From: Mycolicibacter terrae
GTDB taxonomy: Bacteria; Actinomycetota; Actinomycetes; Mycobacteriales; Mycobacteriaceae
Direction of reading: 5' to 3'
Assembly: GCF_010727125.1 (NCBI RefSeq)
Contig: NZ_AP022564.1
Coordinates: 1,736,001-1,800,000 of the forward strand
DNA length: 64,000 bases
Part shown: piece after piece, positions 46,631-57,205 of the stretch
Position numbering within the stretch: the first letter of the stretch is position 1
Layout: each line of letters opens with the position of its first letter
Position numbers and translations under genes: made by a program
Notes under the pieces: model-generated
What the model was told of the DNA's origin: nothing
Databases searched by the model: none
What the model saw: the letters and a program-made list of their open reading frames with translations, nothing else

Positions 46631-47473
46631 GTGGCCGACCGCTATGGATCCGACATCCTCGCCGACAATCCGCACGCCGCCCGCAAGGTCCGCTCCGTCG
46701 AAGTACCGGTGGAACGCGGCATGGTGGTCGAAGACGCCGAAAGCGGATATGTCGGCGCCGTGGTCCGGGTGGCCTACGGCCGGATGGATCTCGAAGACCG
46801 ACACGGCCGCACCCGTGGGTTCCCGGTCGGTCCGGGCTACCTGATCGACGGCAGGCCGGTGATCCTGACCGAGCCGCGGCCGGCGCCGTCCACCACACCC
46901 GGTCGCACCGCGTCGGGCTCGGTGGCGGTGCCCGGCGCGCGCGCCCAGGTCGCGCTGGCCAGCCGGATCTACGTCGAGGGCCGCCACGACGCCGAGCTCG
47001 TCGAACAGGTGTGGGGCGATGACCTGCGCATCGAGGGCGTGGTCGTCGAGTACCTGGGGGGCATCGACGACCTGGCCGGCATCGTGACCGAATTCCGGCC
47101 CGGCCCGGGCCGCCGGCTCGGAGTACTGGTCGACCACCTGGTCGCGGGCTCCAAGGAGACCCGCATCGCCGAGGCGGTGCGCCGCGGGCCCGGCGGAGCG
47201 CACACCCTGATCGTCGGCCACCCCTACGTCGACATCTGGCAGGCGGTCAAGCCGGGTCGGCTCGGATTGCGGGCGTGGCCCACGGTCCCCCGCACTGTGG
47301 AATGGAAACACGGCATCTGCGCCGCGCTGGGCTGGCCGCACACCGGCCAGGCAGATATCGCCGCGGCCTGGCAGCGCATCCGCGGCCGGGTGCGGGACTG
47401 GACCGACCTGGAGCCGGAGCTGATCGGCCGGGTCGAGGAGTTGATCGACTTCGTGACGCAATCCGGCGGTTAG
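46631..47473 (+). CDS. DUF3097 family protein
   Basis: A 280-residue actinobacterial protein. The N-terminal part starts MADRYGSDILADNPHAARKV. The C-terminal two thirds has IYVEGRHDAELVEQVWGDDL, GVLVDHLVAGSKETRIAEAV and HTLIVGHPYVDIWQAVKP; VEGRHDAELVE and LVDHL resemble a Toprim-like acidic core, so a nucleic-acid role is possible. Function is unassigned in the literature I know. The stop TAG lies inside the first unit of a 55-bp tandem repeat. Confidence 0.82.
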   Translation: MADRYGSDILADNPHAARKVRSVEVPVERGMVVEDAESGYVGAVVRVAYGRMDLEDRHGRTRGFPVGPGYLIDGRPVILTEPRPAPSTTPGRTASGSVAVPGARAQVALASRIYVEGRHDAELVEQVWGDDLRIEGVVVEYLGGIDDLAGIVTEFRPGPGRRLGVLVDHLVAGSKETRIAEAVRRGPGGAHTLIVGHPYVDIWQAVKPGRLGLRAWPTVPRTVEWKHGICAALGWPHTGQADIAAAWQRIRGRVRDWTDLEPELIGRVEELIDFVTQSGG

Positions 47474-47685
47474 CGAGCCTCGACGGAGGAGAGGCGAAGC
47501 TGGACCGGCGTGTCAATCCGGCGGTTAGCGAGCCTCGACGGAGGAGAGGCGAAGCTGGACCGGCGCGGTAATCCGGCGGTTAGCGAGCCTCGACGGAGGA
47601 GAGGCGAAGCTGGACCGGCGCGGCAATCCGGCGGTTAGCGAGCCTCGACGGAGGAGAGGCGAAGCTGGGCCGGCGTATCAATCCG
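47461..47685. repeat. 55-bp minisatellite (MIRU-like), four units
   Basis: Units start at 47461, 47516, 47571 and 47626, with a partial fifth at 47681. The core is ATCCGGCGGTTAGCGAGCCT followed by CGACGGAGGAGAGGCGAAGC. Variation is confined to the last few bases before each ATCCGG. Each unit can fold (GCCTC with GAGGC, plus AGC with GCT) and contains a GGAGGAGAGG purine run. It begins at the stop of the DUF3097 gene, as mycobacterial interspersed repeats often do. Confidence 0.92.
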
Positions 47686-47731
47686 GCTGAATCGGGCCAC
47701 GCCGGCCACCCGAGCCGGTTGGATAGCAGGC

Positions 47732-48841
47732 ATGAAAACAATTGCCGCCGTGGCGCATGCGCCCAACCAGCCCTTCGAGATCATGGAGTTGGACCTGGAC
47801 GGGCCCGGCCCGGGCGAGGTGCTGATCAAGTTCACCGCCGCCGGGTTGTGCCATTCGGATCTGCACGTGGCCGACGGCGACTGGCCGAACCGGTTCCCGA
47901 TCGTCGGCGGGCACGAGGGCTCCGGGATCATCGAGGACGTCGGCCCCGGGGTCACCAAGGTGGCCCCCGGCGATCACGTGGTGTGCTGCTTCATCCCCAG
48001 CTGCGGCAGCTGCCGGTATTGCTCGACCGGACGGCAGAACCTGTGCGACATGGGCGCCACCATCCTGGAGGGCTGCATGCCCGACGGCACCTTCCGGTTT
48101 CATTCTGGCGGCACCGATTACGGCGGGTTCTGCATGCTGGGCACCTTCGCCGAGCGCGCGACCGTCTCGCAGCATTCGGTGGTCAAGGTCGACGACTGGC
48201 TGCCGCTGGAGACCGCGGTACTGGTCGGTTGCGGGGTGCCCACCGGCTGGGCCACGGCCAACTATGACGGCGGGGTGCGCGCCGGGGACACCGTGGTGGT
48301 CTACGGCATCGGCGGTGTCGGCATCAACGCCGTACAGGGCGCCGCGCACGCCGGTGCCAAGTACGTGGTGGCGGTCGACCCGGTGGAGTTCAAGCGCGAG
48401 ACCGCGCTCAAGCTCGGCGCCACCCACGCGTTCGCCACCGCCGAGGAGGCGATGGCCAAGATCGCCGAACTCACGTGGGGGCAAATGGCCGATCAGGCGC
48501 TGATCACCGTCGGTGACCTGGACGAGGCCGTCACCACCGCGGCGTTCAACACCATCGGCAAGGGCGGCACCGTCGTGATCGCCGCACTGGCGAAGCTGGA
48601 AAGCCTCGACGTACACGTGTCGGGTTCGCAGCTGGCCCTGTTCGGCAAGACCATCAAGGGCACCTTGTTCGGCGGCGCCAATCCGCAGTACGACATCGTG
48701 CGACTGCTGCGACTCTACGACGCCGGCCAGCTCCAGCTCGACGAGCTGGTCACGCGGCGGTACACCCTCGAGCAGGTCAACGAGGGGTATGAAGATCTGC
48801 GCGACGGCAAGAACATCCGCGGGGTGATCGTGCACCGCTGA
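47732..48841 (+). CDS. NDMA-dependent-type zinc alcohol dehydrogenase
   Basis: A 369-residue medium-chain dehydrogenase. Catalytic zinc ligands: GLCHSDLH and GGHEGSGI with a later Cys. The structural zinc loop is [16 protein letters not shown]. The nucleotide motif is [15 protein letters not shown]. The family (Rv3086 and Rv0761c in M. tuberculosis) uses tightly bound NAD with an unusual electron acceptor, possibly mycofactocin-linked; that is family knowledge. No mycofactocin genes lie in this window. ATG 47732, 47 bp after the repeat. Confidence 0.88.
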   Translation: MKTIAAVAHAPNQPFEIMELDLDGPGPGEVLIKFTAAGLCHSDLHVADGDWPNRFPIVGGHEGSGIIEDVGPGVTKVAPGDHVVCCFIPSCGSCRYCSTGRQNLCDMGATILEGCMPDGTFRFHSGGTDYGGFCMLGTFAERATVSQHSVVKVDDWLPLETAVLVGCGVPTGWATANYDGGVRAGDTVVVYGIGGVGINAVQGAAHAGAKYVVAVDPVEFKRETALKLGATHAFATAEEAMAKIAELTWGQMADQALITVGDLDEAVTTAAFNTIGKGGTVVIAALAKLESLDVHVSGSQLALFGKTIKGTLFGGANPQYDIVRLLRLYDAGQLQLDELVTRRYTLEQVNEGYEDLRDGKNIRGVIVHR

Positions 48842-48879
48842 CGCCACCGGGGTCAGGCGTGCGTGGTATGCCTGAAGGC

Positions 48880-50217
48880 GTGTCCGACGGACTGTTCGAC
48901 CTCACCGGTGCGCCGGCGCCCGAACCGAATGGGCCCGGTGCCGCCGCCTCCACGCCGTTGGCGGTGCGGATGCGCCCGGCGTCCCTCGACGAGGTGGTCG
49001 GCCAGGATCACCTGCTCGGCCCGGGCTCCCCGCTGCGCCGGTTGGTGGACGGCTCCGGGGCGGCCTCGGTCATCCTCTACGGCCCGCCCGGGACCGGAAA
49101 GACCACGCTGGCCTCGCTGATCTCCGGCGCGACCGGACGACGATTCGAGGCGCTCTCGGCGTTGAGTGCGGGGGTCAAGGAGGTGCGCGCGGTGATCGAC
49201 ACCGCGCGCCGGGCGGCCGCCTACGGCGAGCAGACCGTGTTGTTCATCGACGAGGTGCACCGATTCTCCAAAACCCAGCAGGACGCGTTGCTGGCCGCGG
49301 TGGAGAACCGCGTAGTGCTGCTGGTGGCCGCCACCACGGAGAACCCGTCGTTCTCGGTGGTCGCCCCGTTGCTGAGCCGGTCGCTGATCCTGCAGCTGCG
49401 GCCGCTGGGCCCCGAGGACATCGCCACCGTGGTGCACCGCGCCATCGACGACGAGCGCGGCCTGGGTGGCCGCGTCGAGGTGGCGCCCGATGCGGTGGAG
49501 CTGCTGGTCCGGTTGGCCGCCGGCGACGCCCGCCGTGCGTTGACCGCACTGGAAGTGGCCTCTGAAGGGGTGGCGGCGGGCGACCAGGTGACCGTCCAGA
49601 CCGTGGAGGCATCCCTGGACCAGGCCGCGGTGCGCTACGACCGGGACGGCGACCAGCACTACGACGTGACCAGCGCGTTCATCAAGTCGGTACGGGGCTC
49701 TGATGTCGATGCCGCGCTGCACTACCTGGCCCGGATGCTGGTCGCGGGGGAGGACCCGCGGTTCATCGCCCGCCGGCTGATGATCCTTGCCAGCGAGGAC
49801 ATCGGGATGGCCGATCCGAGCGCGCTGCAGACCGCGGTCGCCGCCGCGCAGACCGTCGCGCTGATCGGTATGCCCGAGGCGCAGCTGACCCTGGCGCACG
49901 CGTGCGTACACCTGGCGACCGCACCGAAGTCCAACGCCGTGACCACTGCGCTGGGCGCGGCGATGGCCGACATCAAGGCCGGCAAGGCCGGGGCGGTCCC
50001 GGCGCACCTGCGCGACGGCCACTACGCGGGGGCGCAGGCGCTGGGCAACGCGGTCGGCTACCGGTACGCCCACGACCATCCGGACGGTGTTGTGCCACAA
50101 CAATATCCGCCCGATGATCTGGTCGGTGTCGACTACTATCAGCCCACCGCCCGCGGCAATGAACGCGAGATCGCCGGACGCCTGCAGAAGCTGCGGGCCA
50201 TCATCCGCCGCCGCTAG
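48880..50217 (+). CDS. rarA: RarA/MgsA-type AAA+ ATPase
   Basis: A 445-residue replication-associated recombination ATPase. Walker A is [14 protein letters not shown], Walker B is [11 protein letters not shown] and sensor 1 is [10 protein letters not shown]. The C-terminal SSB-interacting/tetramerisation region contains [19 protein letters not shown] and [14 protein letters not shown]. RarA acts at stalled forks. The start is uncertain: GTG 48880 (SDGLFDL) is chosen by family length; ATG 48868 and GTG 48859 are alternatives. Equivalent to Rv2559c. Confidence 0.93.
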   Translation: MSDGLFDLTGAPAPEPNGPGAAASTPLAVRMRPASLDEVVGQDHLLGPGSPLRRLVDGSGAASVILYGPPGTGKTTLASLISGATGRRFEALSALSAGVKEVRAVIDTARRAAAYGEQTVLFIDEVHRFSKTQQDALLAAVENRVVLLVAATTENPSFSVVAPLLSRSLILQLRPLGPEDIATVVHRAIDDERGLGGRVEVAPDAVELLVRLAAGDARRALTALEVASEGVAAGDQVTVQTVEASLDQAAVRYDRDGDQHYDVTSAFIKSVRGSDVDAALHYLARMLVAGEDPRFIARRLMILASEDIGMADPSALQTAVAAAQTVALIGMPEAQLTLAHACVHLATAPKSNAVTTALGAAMADIKAGKAGAVPAHLRDGHYAGAQALGNAVGYRYAHDHPDGVVPQQYPPDDLVGVDYYQPTARGNEREIAGRLQKLRAIIRRR

Positions 50218-50294
50218 TCGCCAGTACCCGCCCAGCGCGCCCGGGTCGCCCCGATCAACGGTGCTGACCGACCCGCGGCGTGGGCGGGCGCCCG

Positions 50295-50300
50295 TAGGCT
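50295..50300 (+). promoter_or_regulatory. -10 element of the YjbQ gene (leaderless)
   Basis: TAGGCT followed by GGGGTC and then ATG 50307, a 6-nt gap that predicts a leaderless mRNA. Confidence 0.5.
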
Positions 50301-50306
50301 GGGGTC

Positions 50307-50711
50307 ATGGACTCCGAAGTGCTCGACGTCGACACCGCGCGGCGTCGTACCGTCGACCTCACGGCGCAGGTACGGGCGTTCTGTGCCGCGCGCGGGGACG
50401 GATTGTGCAACGTTTTCGTGCCCCATGCGACGGCCGGGGTGGCGATCATCGAGACCGGCGCCGGCTCGGATGCCGACCTGGTCGACACCCTGGAGCGGCT
50501 GCTGCCGCGCGACGACCGCTACCGGCACGCGCACGGGTCACCGGGACACGGCGCCGATCACGTCCTGCCGGCGATCGTGGCGCCGTCGATCACGGTGCCG
50601 GTGGCCGACGGTGAGCCGCTGCTCGGCACCTGGCAGTCCGTGGTGCTGGTCGACCTCAACCGGGACAACCCGCGGCGGTCGGTGCGGTTGAGTTTCGTCG
50701 ACAGCGCCTGA
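50307..50711 (+). CDS. YjbQ/UPF0047 family protein
   Basis: A 134-residue protein. The signature is HAHGSPGHGADHVLPAIVAP followed by SITVPV; VFVPHATAGVAIIETG holds the other conserved histidine. E. coli YjbQ has weak thiamine-phosphate-synthase activity; the true role is unclear. Equivalent to Rv2556c, conserved just upstream of alaS. Confidence 0.88.
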   Translation: MDSEVLDVDTARRRTVDLTAQVRAFCAARGDGLCNVFVPHATAGVAIIETGAGSDADLVDTLERLLPRDDRYRHAHGSPGHGADHVLPAIVAPSITVPVADGEPLLGTWQSVVLVDLNRDNPRRSVRLSFVDSA

Positions 50712-50807
50712 CCCGGGCGGCAGCCTCTTGGCGTCAAGAAGGCGATCGGCAGACCGGTACTGTAGGGCCGTCTATAGGTGCGACAACGGCGGGAAAGCGA
50801 CTTTAGA

Positions 50808-53492
50808 GTGCAGACACACGAGATCAGGAAACGCTTCCTCGATCACTTCGTGAAGGCGGGCCACACCGAGGTGCCCAGTGCTTCGGTGATCCTCGACGAC
50901 CCGAATCTGTTGTTCATCAACGCCGGAATGGTGCAGTTCGTGCCGTTCTTCCTGGGTCAGCGCACCCCGCCCTATGCCACCGCCACCAGCATCCAGAAGT
51001 GCATCCGCACCCCGGACATCGACGAGGTGGGCATCACCACCCGGCACAACACCTTCTTCCAGATGGCCGGCAACTTCTCGTTCGGCGACTACTTCAAGCG
51101 GGGCGCGATCGAACTGGCCTGGACGCTGTTGACCAACAGCGTCGAGCAGGGTGGCTACGGGCTGGACCCGGAGCGGATCTGGGCCACGGTCTACCTCGAC
51201 GACGACGAGGCGATAGCGCTGTGGCAAGAGATCGCCGGGTTGCCGGCAGAGCGGATCCAGCGCCGGGGGATGGCCGACAACTACTGGTCGATGGGCATCC
51301 CCGGGCCCTGCGGGCCGTCATCGGAGATCTACTACGACCGCGGCCCCGAATTCGGTGTCGGCGGCGGCCCGATCGCCAACGAGGACCGCTACATCGAGAT
51401 CTGGAACCTCGTGTTCATGCAGAACGAGCGCGGTGAAGGAACCTCCAAGGAGGACTTCGAGATCCTGGGGCCGTTGCCGCGCAAGAACATCGACACCGGG
51501 ATGGGCATCGAGCGGGTGGCGTTTCTGCTCCAGGGCGTGCACAACGTCTATGAGACCGACCTCGTTCGCCCGGTCATCGATCTGGTCGCCACTCGCGCGC
51601 CACGTGGCTATGACTCCGGCAACCACGCCGACGACGTGCGGTACCGGATCATCGCCGACCACTCCCGCACCGCGGCCATCCTGATCGGCGATGGCGTGAG
51701 CCCCGGCAACGACGGCCGCGGCTATGTGCTGCGCCGGCTGCTGCGCCGGGTGATCCGCTCGGCCAAGCTGCTGGGTATCGAGGGCCCGATCGTCGGCGAC
51801 CTGATGGCAACCGTGCGCGACGCGATGGGACCGTCGTATCCGGAATTGGTCACCGACTTCGACCGGATCAACCGGATCGCGGTCGCCGAGGAGACCGCGT
51901 TCAACCGCACCCTGACATCGGGCTCGAAGCTGTTTGAGGACGCGGCGGCAGCCACCCGGTCTGCCGGCGCCACCGTGCTCTCCGGCAAGGACGCCTTCGC
52001 GTTGCACGACACCTACGGTTTCCCGATCGAGCTCACGCTGGAGATGGCCTCGGAGGCCGGACTGCAGGTCGACGAGGCCGGGTTCCGCACGCTGATGGCC
52101 GAGCAGCGACAGCGCGCCAAAGCCGACGCCGCCGCGCGCAAGCATGCCCACGCCGACCTGAGCGCCTACCGGGAGCTGATCGACGCCGGACCCACCGAGT
52201 TCACCGGGTTCGACGAGCTCACCACCGAAGGCCGCATCCTGGGCATCTTCGTCGACGGCAAGCGCGTGCCGGTGGTGTCGCATGAAGACGTCGCCGCAGA
52301 TCGCGTTGAGCTGGTGCTGGACCGCACCCCGCTGTACGCCGAGGCCGGCGGGCAGATCGCCGACGCCGGCACGATCAGCGCCGGTACCGCCCAAGCCGCG
52401 GTCACCGACGTGCAGAAGATCGCTCAGACACTGTTCGTGCACCGGGTCAACGTCGAGTCCGGCGAATTCGTCGAGGGCGACACGGTCACCGCCGCGGTGG
52501 ACCCGGGCTGGCGCAAGGGCGCCACCCAGGGTCACTCCGGCACCCACATGGTGCACGCCGCTCTGCGGCAGGTGTTGGGGCCCAACGCGGTTCAGGCCGG
52601 CTCGCTGAACCGGCCCGGCTATCTGCGGTTCGACTTCAACTGGCAGGGACCGCTGAGCGACGAGCAGCGCCGCCAAGTCGAGGAGGTCACCAACGAGGCG
52701 GTGCAGGCCGACTTCGAGGTGCACACCTTCACCGAAGAACTCGAGAAGGCCAAGGCCATGGGCGCCATGGCGATGTTCGGCGAGAAGTACCCCGAAAAAG
52801 TACGCGTCGTCGAGATCGGCGGGCCGTTCTCGCTGGAACTGTGCGGCGGCACCCACGTGCACAACTCGGCGCAGATCGGTCCGGTCACCCTCCTGGGCGA
52901 GTCGTCGGTCGGCTCCGGGGTGCGCCGCGTCGAGGCCTACGTCGGGCTGGACTCGTTCCGCCACCTGGCCAAGGAGCGAGCGCTGATGGCCGGCCTGGCG
53001 GCCTCGCTGAAGGTGCCCTCGGAGGAGGTGCCCGCCCGGGTGGCAAACCTGGTGGAGCGGCTGCGGGCGGCGGAAAAGGAACTCGACCGTGCGCGGTTAG
53101 CCGGCGCACGCGCCGCCGCGTCCAATGCGGCCACCGGCGCCGAACAAGTCGGTAACGTGCGCTTGGTGGCGCAGCGGATGTCCGGTGGTATCGGCGGTGG
53201 GGACCTGCGCTCGCTGGTCGGGGATATCCGCGGCAAACTCGGCGAGGGTCCGGCGGTGGTGGCGCTGATCGCCGAAGGCGAAGGCAGCGTGCCCTACGTG
53301 GTCGCCACCAATAGCGCCGCACAGGAACTCGGGCTGCGTGCCGACGATCTGGTCAAAGACCTGGCGGCGGCGGTGGCCGGCCGCGGCGGCGGCAAGGCAG
53401 ACCTGGCGCAGGGCTCCGGCAAGGACCCGGCCGGCATCGATGCCGCCCTGGCGGCGGTCCGTTCGGCGGTCGCCCGGAGCGCGCCGGCGTGA
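50808..53492 (+). CDS. alaS: Alanyl-tRNA synthetase
   Basis: An 894-residue class II synthetase. The aminoacylation core (1 to about 440) holds [20 protein letters not shown] and [13 protein letters not shown]. The editing domain (about 560-720) has the zinc/active-site motifs [10 protein letters not shown] and [10 protein letters not shown] coiled coil (about 735-765) leads to a C-terminal DHHA1 domain ([13 protein letters not shown]). GTG 50808 ([10 protein letters not shown]) is selected to match M. tuberculosis. Its stop overlaps ruvX by 4 bp. Confidence 0.96.
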   Translation: MQTHEIRKRFLDHFVKAGHTEVPSASVILDDPNLLFINAGMVQFVPFFLGQRTPPYATATSIQKCIRTPDIDEVGITTRHNTFFQMAGNFSFGDYFKRGAIELAWTLLTNSVEQGGYGLDPERIWATVYLDDDEAIALWQEIAGLPAERIQRRGMADNYWSMGIPGPCGPSSEIYYDRGPEFGVGGGPIANEDRYIEIWNLVFMQNERGEGTSKEDFEILGPLPRKNIDTGMGIERVAFLLQGVHNVYETDLVRPVIDLVATRAPRGYDSGNHADDVRYRIIADHSRTAAILIGDGVSPGNDGRGYVLRRLLRRVIRSAKLLGIEGPIVGDLMATVRDAMGPSYPELVTDFDRINRIAVAEETAFNRTLTSGSKLFEDAAAATRSAGATVLSGKDAFALHDTYGFPIELTLEMASEAGLQVDEAGFRTLMAEQRQRAKADAAARKHAHADLSAYRELIDAGPTEFTGFDELTTEGRILGIFVDGKRVPVVSHEDVAADRVELVLDRTPLYAEAGGQIADAGTISAGTAQAAVTDVQKIAQTLFVHRVNVESGEFVEGDTVTAAVDPGWRKGATQGHSGTHMVHAALRQVLGPNAVQAGSLNRPGYLRFDFNWQGPLSDEQRRQVEEVTNEAVQADFEVHTFTEELEKAKAMGAMAMFGEKYPEKVRVVEIGGPFSLELCGGTHVHNSAQIGPVTLLGESSVGSGVRRVEAYVGLDSFRHLAKERALMAGLAASLKVPSEEVPARVANLVERLRAAEKELDRARLAGARAAASNAATGAEQVGNVRLVAQRMSGGIGGGDLRSLVGDIRGKLGEGPAVVALIAEGEGSVPYVVATNSAAQELGLRADDLVKDLAAAVAGRGGGKADLAQGSGKDPAGIDAALAAVRSAVARSAPA

Positions 53493-54013
53493 CCTCACCC
53501 CACCATCGCACCCCGGACCGGCCCGGCGGGCCGGACGATCCCGGCCGCGGACGACGGCTCGGGGTGGATGTGGGCAGTGTGCGGATCGGGGTGTCCTGCA
53601 GCGACCCTGACGGCCTGCTGGCGACCCCGGTGGAGACGGTCCGCCGGCACGCCTCGGGGTCGCACCTGCGCCGGCTGGCCGAGCTGGTCGACGAGTTCGA
53701 CGTGGTCGAAGTGGTGGTCGGGCTGCCTCGGACCCTGGCCGACCGGACGGGGGCGGCCGCCGAGGACGCCATCGCGGTGGCCGATGACCTGGCCCGGGTG
53801 CTAACTAAGCGTGATCGCCCGGCCCCGGTGCGGCTGGCCGACGAGCGCCTGAGCACCGTCAGCGCGGCACGGGCTCTGCAGGCGGCCGGGGTGCGTTCCA
53901 AACGGCAGCGCTCAGTGATCGATCAGGCTGCAGCGGTGACCATCTTGCAGAGCTGGCTCGACCAGCGCCGGGTCTCGGGCTCAGCGGCGCCGACGGGGGA
54001 CAACGATGTCTGA
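53489..54013 (+). CDS. ruvX: RuvX/YqgF putative Holliday junction resolvase
   Basis: A 174-residue RNase H-fold protein. Acidic active-site residues sit in [13 protein letters not shown] (Asp), [11 protein letters not shown] (Glu) and [10 protein letters not shown] (Asp). The family is implicated in rRNA processing or junction resolution. The N-terminal 25 residues are a Pro/Gly-rich extension. GTG 53489 overlaps alaS by 4 bp and mltG overlaps the end by 8 bp, forming alaS-ruvX-mltG-aroE. Confidence 0.92.
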   Translation: MTSPHHRTPDRPGGPDDPGRGRRLGVDVGSVRIGVSCSDPDGLLATPVETVRRHASGSHLRRLAELVDEFDVVEVVVGLPRTLADRTGAAAEDAIAVADDLARVLTKRDRPAPVRLADERLSTVSAARALQAAGVRSKRQRSVIDQAAAVTILQSWLDQRRVSGSAAPTGDNDV

Positions 54014-55250
54014 GGACCAACCTGCCACGAAGGCCAAACCCGTGGCGGTCGGGCCGCCGGGCCGCCGGATGAGCCGGACCGAGCGCGCCCGGCAGCAACG
54101 CCGGCGTAACCGGCACCGGAGCGTGGTCGGCGGGCTGGGCGTCGTGCTGGTCACGGTGACCGTGATCGCCGTGGTGTTCTTCGGCTCTAAGCTGTGGCAC
54201 TCTCGGGGCCCCGTCCTCGACTACACCGGTGAGGGCGGCCAGCAGGTGCTGATCGAGGTGCGTGAGGGTGATTTCACCACCGCGATCGCCGAAACCATGC
54301 GGGGCGCCGGCGTGATCGCCAATGTCAAAACTTTCCTCGACATCGCGCAGGGTAACGCCGCCATCGCGATGATCCAGCCGGGCTTCTACCGACTGCGCAC
54401 CGAGATCCCGGCCGCCACCGCGGTGCAGCAGCTCAGCGACCCACAGAGCCGGGTGGGCAAACTGGTGATCCCGGAGGGCCGCCAACTCGACGACACCACT
54501 GACATGAAGACCAACGTCGTGACTCCGGGAGTGTTCACGCTGATGGCCGAGGCCAGCTGCCTGGATCTCAACGGCGATCGCCACTGCCTCAAGGCGCAGG
54601 ACCTGCGACGCGCCGCGGCGACGGAGACCCCGCAGGCGCTGTCGGTGCCGGACTGGGCCCTCGGCCCGGTCGCCAAGCTGGGAGGCGACCACCGCCGCAT
54701 CGAGGGTCTGATCACGGCGGGCACCTGGAACGTCGACCCGACCGCCGCGGCGCCGGCCGTCGTGTCGAAGGTGATCGGCCAGAGCGCCGCGGAATTGGCG
54801 AAGTCCAATCTGCCGGCCACCGCCGAGCAACTGGGCATGACGCCCTACGAACTGTTGATAGTGGCGTCGCTGGTGCAGCGCGAAGCCCTGCCGCACGACT
54901 TCACCAAGGTGGCCCGGGTCATCGACAACCGGCTCAACGAACCTCAGCGCCTGGAGTTCGACTCGACGGTCAACTATCCGCTGGATCGCCAGGAGGTGGC
55001 CACGACCGACGCCGACCGGGCCAAGGTGACGCCGTGGAACACCTACGCCTCCGACGGGTTGCCGGCCACCCCGATCTGCTCGCCGGGAACGGAGGCTCTG
55101 CGCGCCGCCGAGCATCCCGAGCCGGGCGACTGGCTGTACTTCGTGACGATCGACAAGGACGGCACCACCTTGTTCACCCACAGCTATCAACAGCACCTGA
55201 ACAACATCGAGATGGCCCTGGGCAACGGTGTCCTCGACAGCTCCCGCTGA
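54006..55250 (+). CDS. mltG: Endolytic murein transglycosylase MltG
   Basis: A 414-residue membrane protein. A basic cytoplasmic tail ([16 protein letters not shown]) precedes one membrane helix ([20 protein letters not shown]) and then a YceG domain. The active-site Glu is in [11 protein letters not shown], and [17 protein letters not shown] is the conserved C-terminal motif. MltG cuts nascent glycan strands to end elongation. ATG 54006 overlaps ruvX by 8 bp; its end overlaps aroE by 23 bp. Confidence 0.93.
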   Translation: MSEDQPATKAKPVAVGPPGRRMSRTERARQQRRRNRHRSVVGGLGVVLVTVTVIAVVFFGSKLWHSRGPVLDYTGEGGQQVLIEVREGDFTTAIAETMRGAGVIANVKTFLDIAQGNAAIAMIQPGFYRLRTEIPAATAVQQLSDPQSRVGKLVIPEGRQLDDTTDMKTNVVTPGVFTLMAEASCLDLNGDRHCLKAQDLRRAAATETPQALSVPDWALGPVAKLGGDHRRIEGLITAGTWNVDPTAAAPAVVSKVIGQSAAELAKSNLPATAEQLGMTPYELLIVASLVQREALPHDFTKVARVIDNRLNEPQRLEFDSTVNYPLDRQEVATTDADRAKVTPWNTYASDGLPATPICSPGTEALRAAEHPEPGDWLYFVTIDKDGTTLFTHSYQQHLNNIEMALGNGVLDSSR

Positions 55251-56067
55251 GCCGGGGCCCCGCAAGGCGGCGGTTCTCGGGTCGCCGATCGCGCACTCGC
55301 GGTCACCGCAGCTGCACCTGGCGGCTTACCGGGCCCTGGGTCTGCGCGGATGGACCTATGACCGCATCGAGTGCGACGCCGAGCAGCTGCCGGCGCTGGT
55401 AGCCGGATTGGGGCCGGAATGGGTCGGCCTGTCGGTCACCATGCCGGGCAAGTTCGCGGCGCTGGCCTTCGCCGACGAGCGCACAACGCGCGCCGAGCGG
55501 ATCGGCTCGGCCAACACCCTGGTGCGCACGGAGACCGGCTGGTTGGCCGACAACACCGACGTCGACGGCGTGACCGGGGCGCTGGGGTCGGTCGGTCCCG
55601 TTGCGGGCGGGGAGGCGATCGTGCTGGGGTCGGGCGGCACCGCGCCGGCGGCGGTGGTGGCGTTGACCGAACTCGGGGTCAGCCGCATCACGATCGGCGC
55701 GCGCAATCCCGACAACGCCGCCCGGGTGGTGGCTCTGGCGACCGAAGCCGGTGTGCCGGCCCGCTTTTGCGCACTCGATGAGGTCGCGTTGGGTGAGGCG
55801 GCCGCATCCGCATCGGTGGTGGTCAGCACCCTTCCGGCCGACGTCGCGGCCCGCTACGGCCCGGTGCTGGCCCGGGTGCCGATGCTGTTGGACGCGATCT
55901 ATGACCCGTGGCCGACGCCGCTGGCGGCGGCGGTCGCGGCGGCGGGCGGAACGGTGATCAGCGGCCTGCAGATGCTACTGCACCAGGCGTTCACCCAGGT
56001 TGAGCTTTTCACGGGCCGGCCCGCACCCCGTGCGGCGATGACTTGCGAGATCGGCGACCCGGCCTGA
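55228..56067 (+). CDS. aroE: Shikimate dehydrogenase
   Basis: A 279-residue NADPH enzyme that reduces 3-dehydroshikimate. The shikimate-binding segments are GSPIAHSRSPQLHLAAY, LSVTMPGKFAAL (catalytic Lys) and ADNTDVDG (catalytic Asp). The nucleotide loop is VLGSGGTAPAAV. GTG 55228 lies within the end of mltG. It is the first of the aromatic pathway genes here, though aroC-K-B-Q begin about 1.1 kb further on. Confidence 0.93.
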   Translation: MSSTAPAEPGPRKAAVLGSPIAHSRSPQLHLAAYRALGLRGWTYDRIECDAEQLPALVAGLGPEWVGLSVTMPGKFAALAFADERTTRAERIGSANTLVRTETGWLADNTDVDGVTGALGSVGPVAGGEAIVLGSGGTAPAAVVALTELGVSRITIGARNPDNAARVVALATEAGVPARFCALDEVALGEAAASASVVVSTLPADVAARYGPVLARVPMLLDAIYDPWPTPLAAAVAAAGGTVISGLQMLLHQAFTQVELFTGRPAPRAAMTCEIGDPA

Positions 56068-56077
56068 GCATGGCGCC

Positions 56078-56497
56078 ATGGTGGCGGCTCTGGTGGCGGC
56101 GTGGCTGATACTGCTGAGCGGCTATGACATCCGGCAGCGCCGGCTGCCGAACTGGCTGACGCTGCCCGCGGCGGTGGTGGTGCCGGCAGTCGCGGCCGGG
56201 TCCGGGCGGGGGACCGCGGCGCTGGCCGGGGCGGCGGCGCTGACCGCGGTCTATCTGGCCGTGCACCTCGTCGTACCCGCCGGGTTGGGCGCGGGCGACG
56301 TCAAACTCGCCGCCGGGCTCGGCGCATTGACCGGCTCCTTCGGCGCCGATGTGTGGTTGCTGGCGGCACTGTGCGCGCCGCTGCTGACCGGGGTCTGGGG
56401 GCTGCTCGCCGCGCTGGCGCACCGGGGTCCAACGGTTCCGCACGGGCCATCGATGTGCCTGGCCAGCGCGGTGGCGGCGGGTCTGGGAATGTTCTGA
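56078..56497 (+). CDS. Prepilin peptidase (A24 family), short form
   Basis: A 139-residue membrane protein. The two aspartates of type IV prepilin peptidases are visible: SGYDIRQRRLPNWLT and GLGAGDVKLAAGLG. It lacks the N-terminal methyltransferase domain, so it is a minimal peptidase like Rv2551c. It would process Flp/Tad-type prepilins; no pilus genes lie in this window. Confidence 0.9.
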   Translation: MVAALVAAWLILLSGYDIRQRRLPNWLTLPAAVVVPAVAAGSGRGTAALAGAAALTAVYLAVHLVVPAGLGAGDVKLAAGLGALTGSFGADVWLLAALCAPLLTGVWGLLAALAHRGPTVPHGPSMCLASAVAAGLGMF

Positions 56498-56589
56498 GGA
56501 CGTCGGGTCAGCCCAATTGTGGAGGTCACCGGCGACGTCGAGATCAGCGAACTCAAATTAACGCCGTGGTTAGCCTTGACAGGAATCGT

Positions 56590-56618
56590 TTGCCACTCAG
56601 CCCGCTATTAGGTAATAT
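56590..56618 (+). promoter_or_regulatory. Sigma-70-like promoter
   Basis: TTGCCA (56590-56595), 17 bp, TAATAT (56613-56618). The -10 is near perfect. A start near 56625 would give a leader of about 55 nt for the small exported protein gene at 56679. Confidence 0.6.
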
Positions 56619-56678
56619 TCCAGTATTAACTGTGCTGACGGGGTATAGCACTGATCTGTTATGACCGAGGGGGTGACC

Positions 56679-57083
56679 GTGAAGCGAGCTGTAGTCGGGG
56701 GCGTAGTCGCTGCTGCGGTCGTCGTGGGTGGCGCTGTGGTGGCCACCAATATGGCATCGCCGTCCCTGCCTGACGTGCAGGTTCCTGCGGTGACGCTGTC
56801 CAACGCCGAGGGAACCGACGCCACCGTGCAGTGGCTGGACCTGTTCGCGCAGACCTCGGCCGGTAATGCCGAGTCGTTCGGCGGCTACCTGCTGGACCCG
56901 AGCACGGCGGTTGCGCCCGGCGAATCCCCGCTGGTGCTGATCGACCCGCAGACCTCCGCCGAGGACTTCGATCGGATTCTCGATGGCGTCGTGGGCAATG
57001 TGGGCAGCCAGCTCAATGCGGTGACTTCGCCCAGCAACGGGCCCGACGCGGTCACCTATCTGATCCTCAAGAACGGTTCCTGA
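56679..57083 (+). CDS. Small membrane-anchored or secreted protein, unknown function
   Basis: A 134-residue protein. An N-terminal hydrophobic stretch (KRAVVGGVVAAAVVVGGAVVA) is a signal peptide or anchor. A short acidic alpha/beta domain follows (VQWLDLFAQTSAGNAESFGG, then LVLIDPQTSAEDFDRILDGV). GTG 56679 is preferred because AGGGGG is 5 nt upstream; ATG 56661 is an alternative. It has its own promoter and interrupts the aro genes. No family recognised. Confidence 0.65.
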   Translation: MKRAVVGGVVAAAVVVGGAVVATNMASPSLPDVQVPAVTLSNAEGTDATVQWLDLFAQTSAGNAESFGGYLLDPSTAVAPGESPLVLIDPQTSAEDFDRILDGVVGNVGSQLNAVTSPSNGPDAVTYLILKNGS

Positions 57084-57205
57084 GCCCCCAGCGGGTGGTG
57101 AACCGGATAATTCCGGGGTTTCGCGCTGTACTGAGCCTTCGGTGTGCTGAACCGTAAAGTCCTCCAAGCCCGAGCTCCCCAGACCGGCATGGGAAGATGG
57201 GACAC

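Noticed and set aside
47461..47685. Possible CRISPR array
   Set aside because: The 55-bp units are directly adjacent with no unique spacers, and no cas genes are near. It is a minisatellite.
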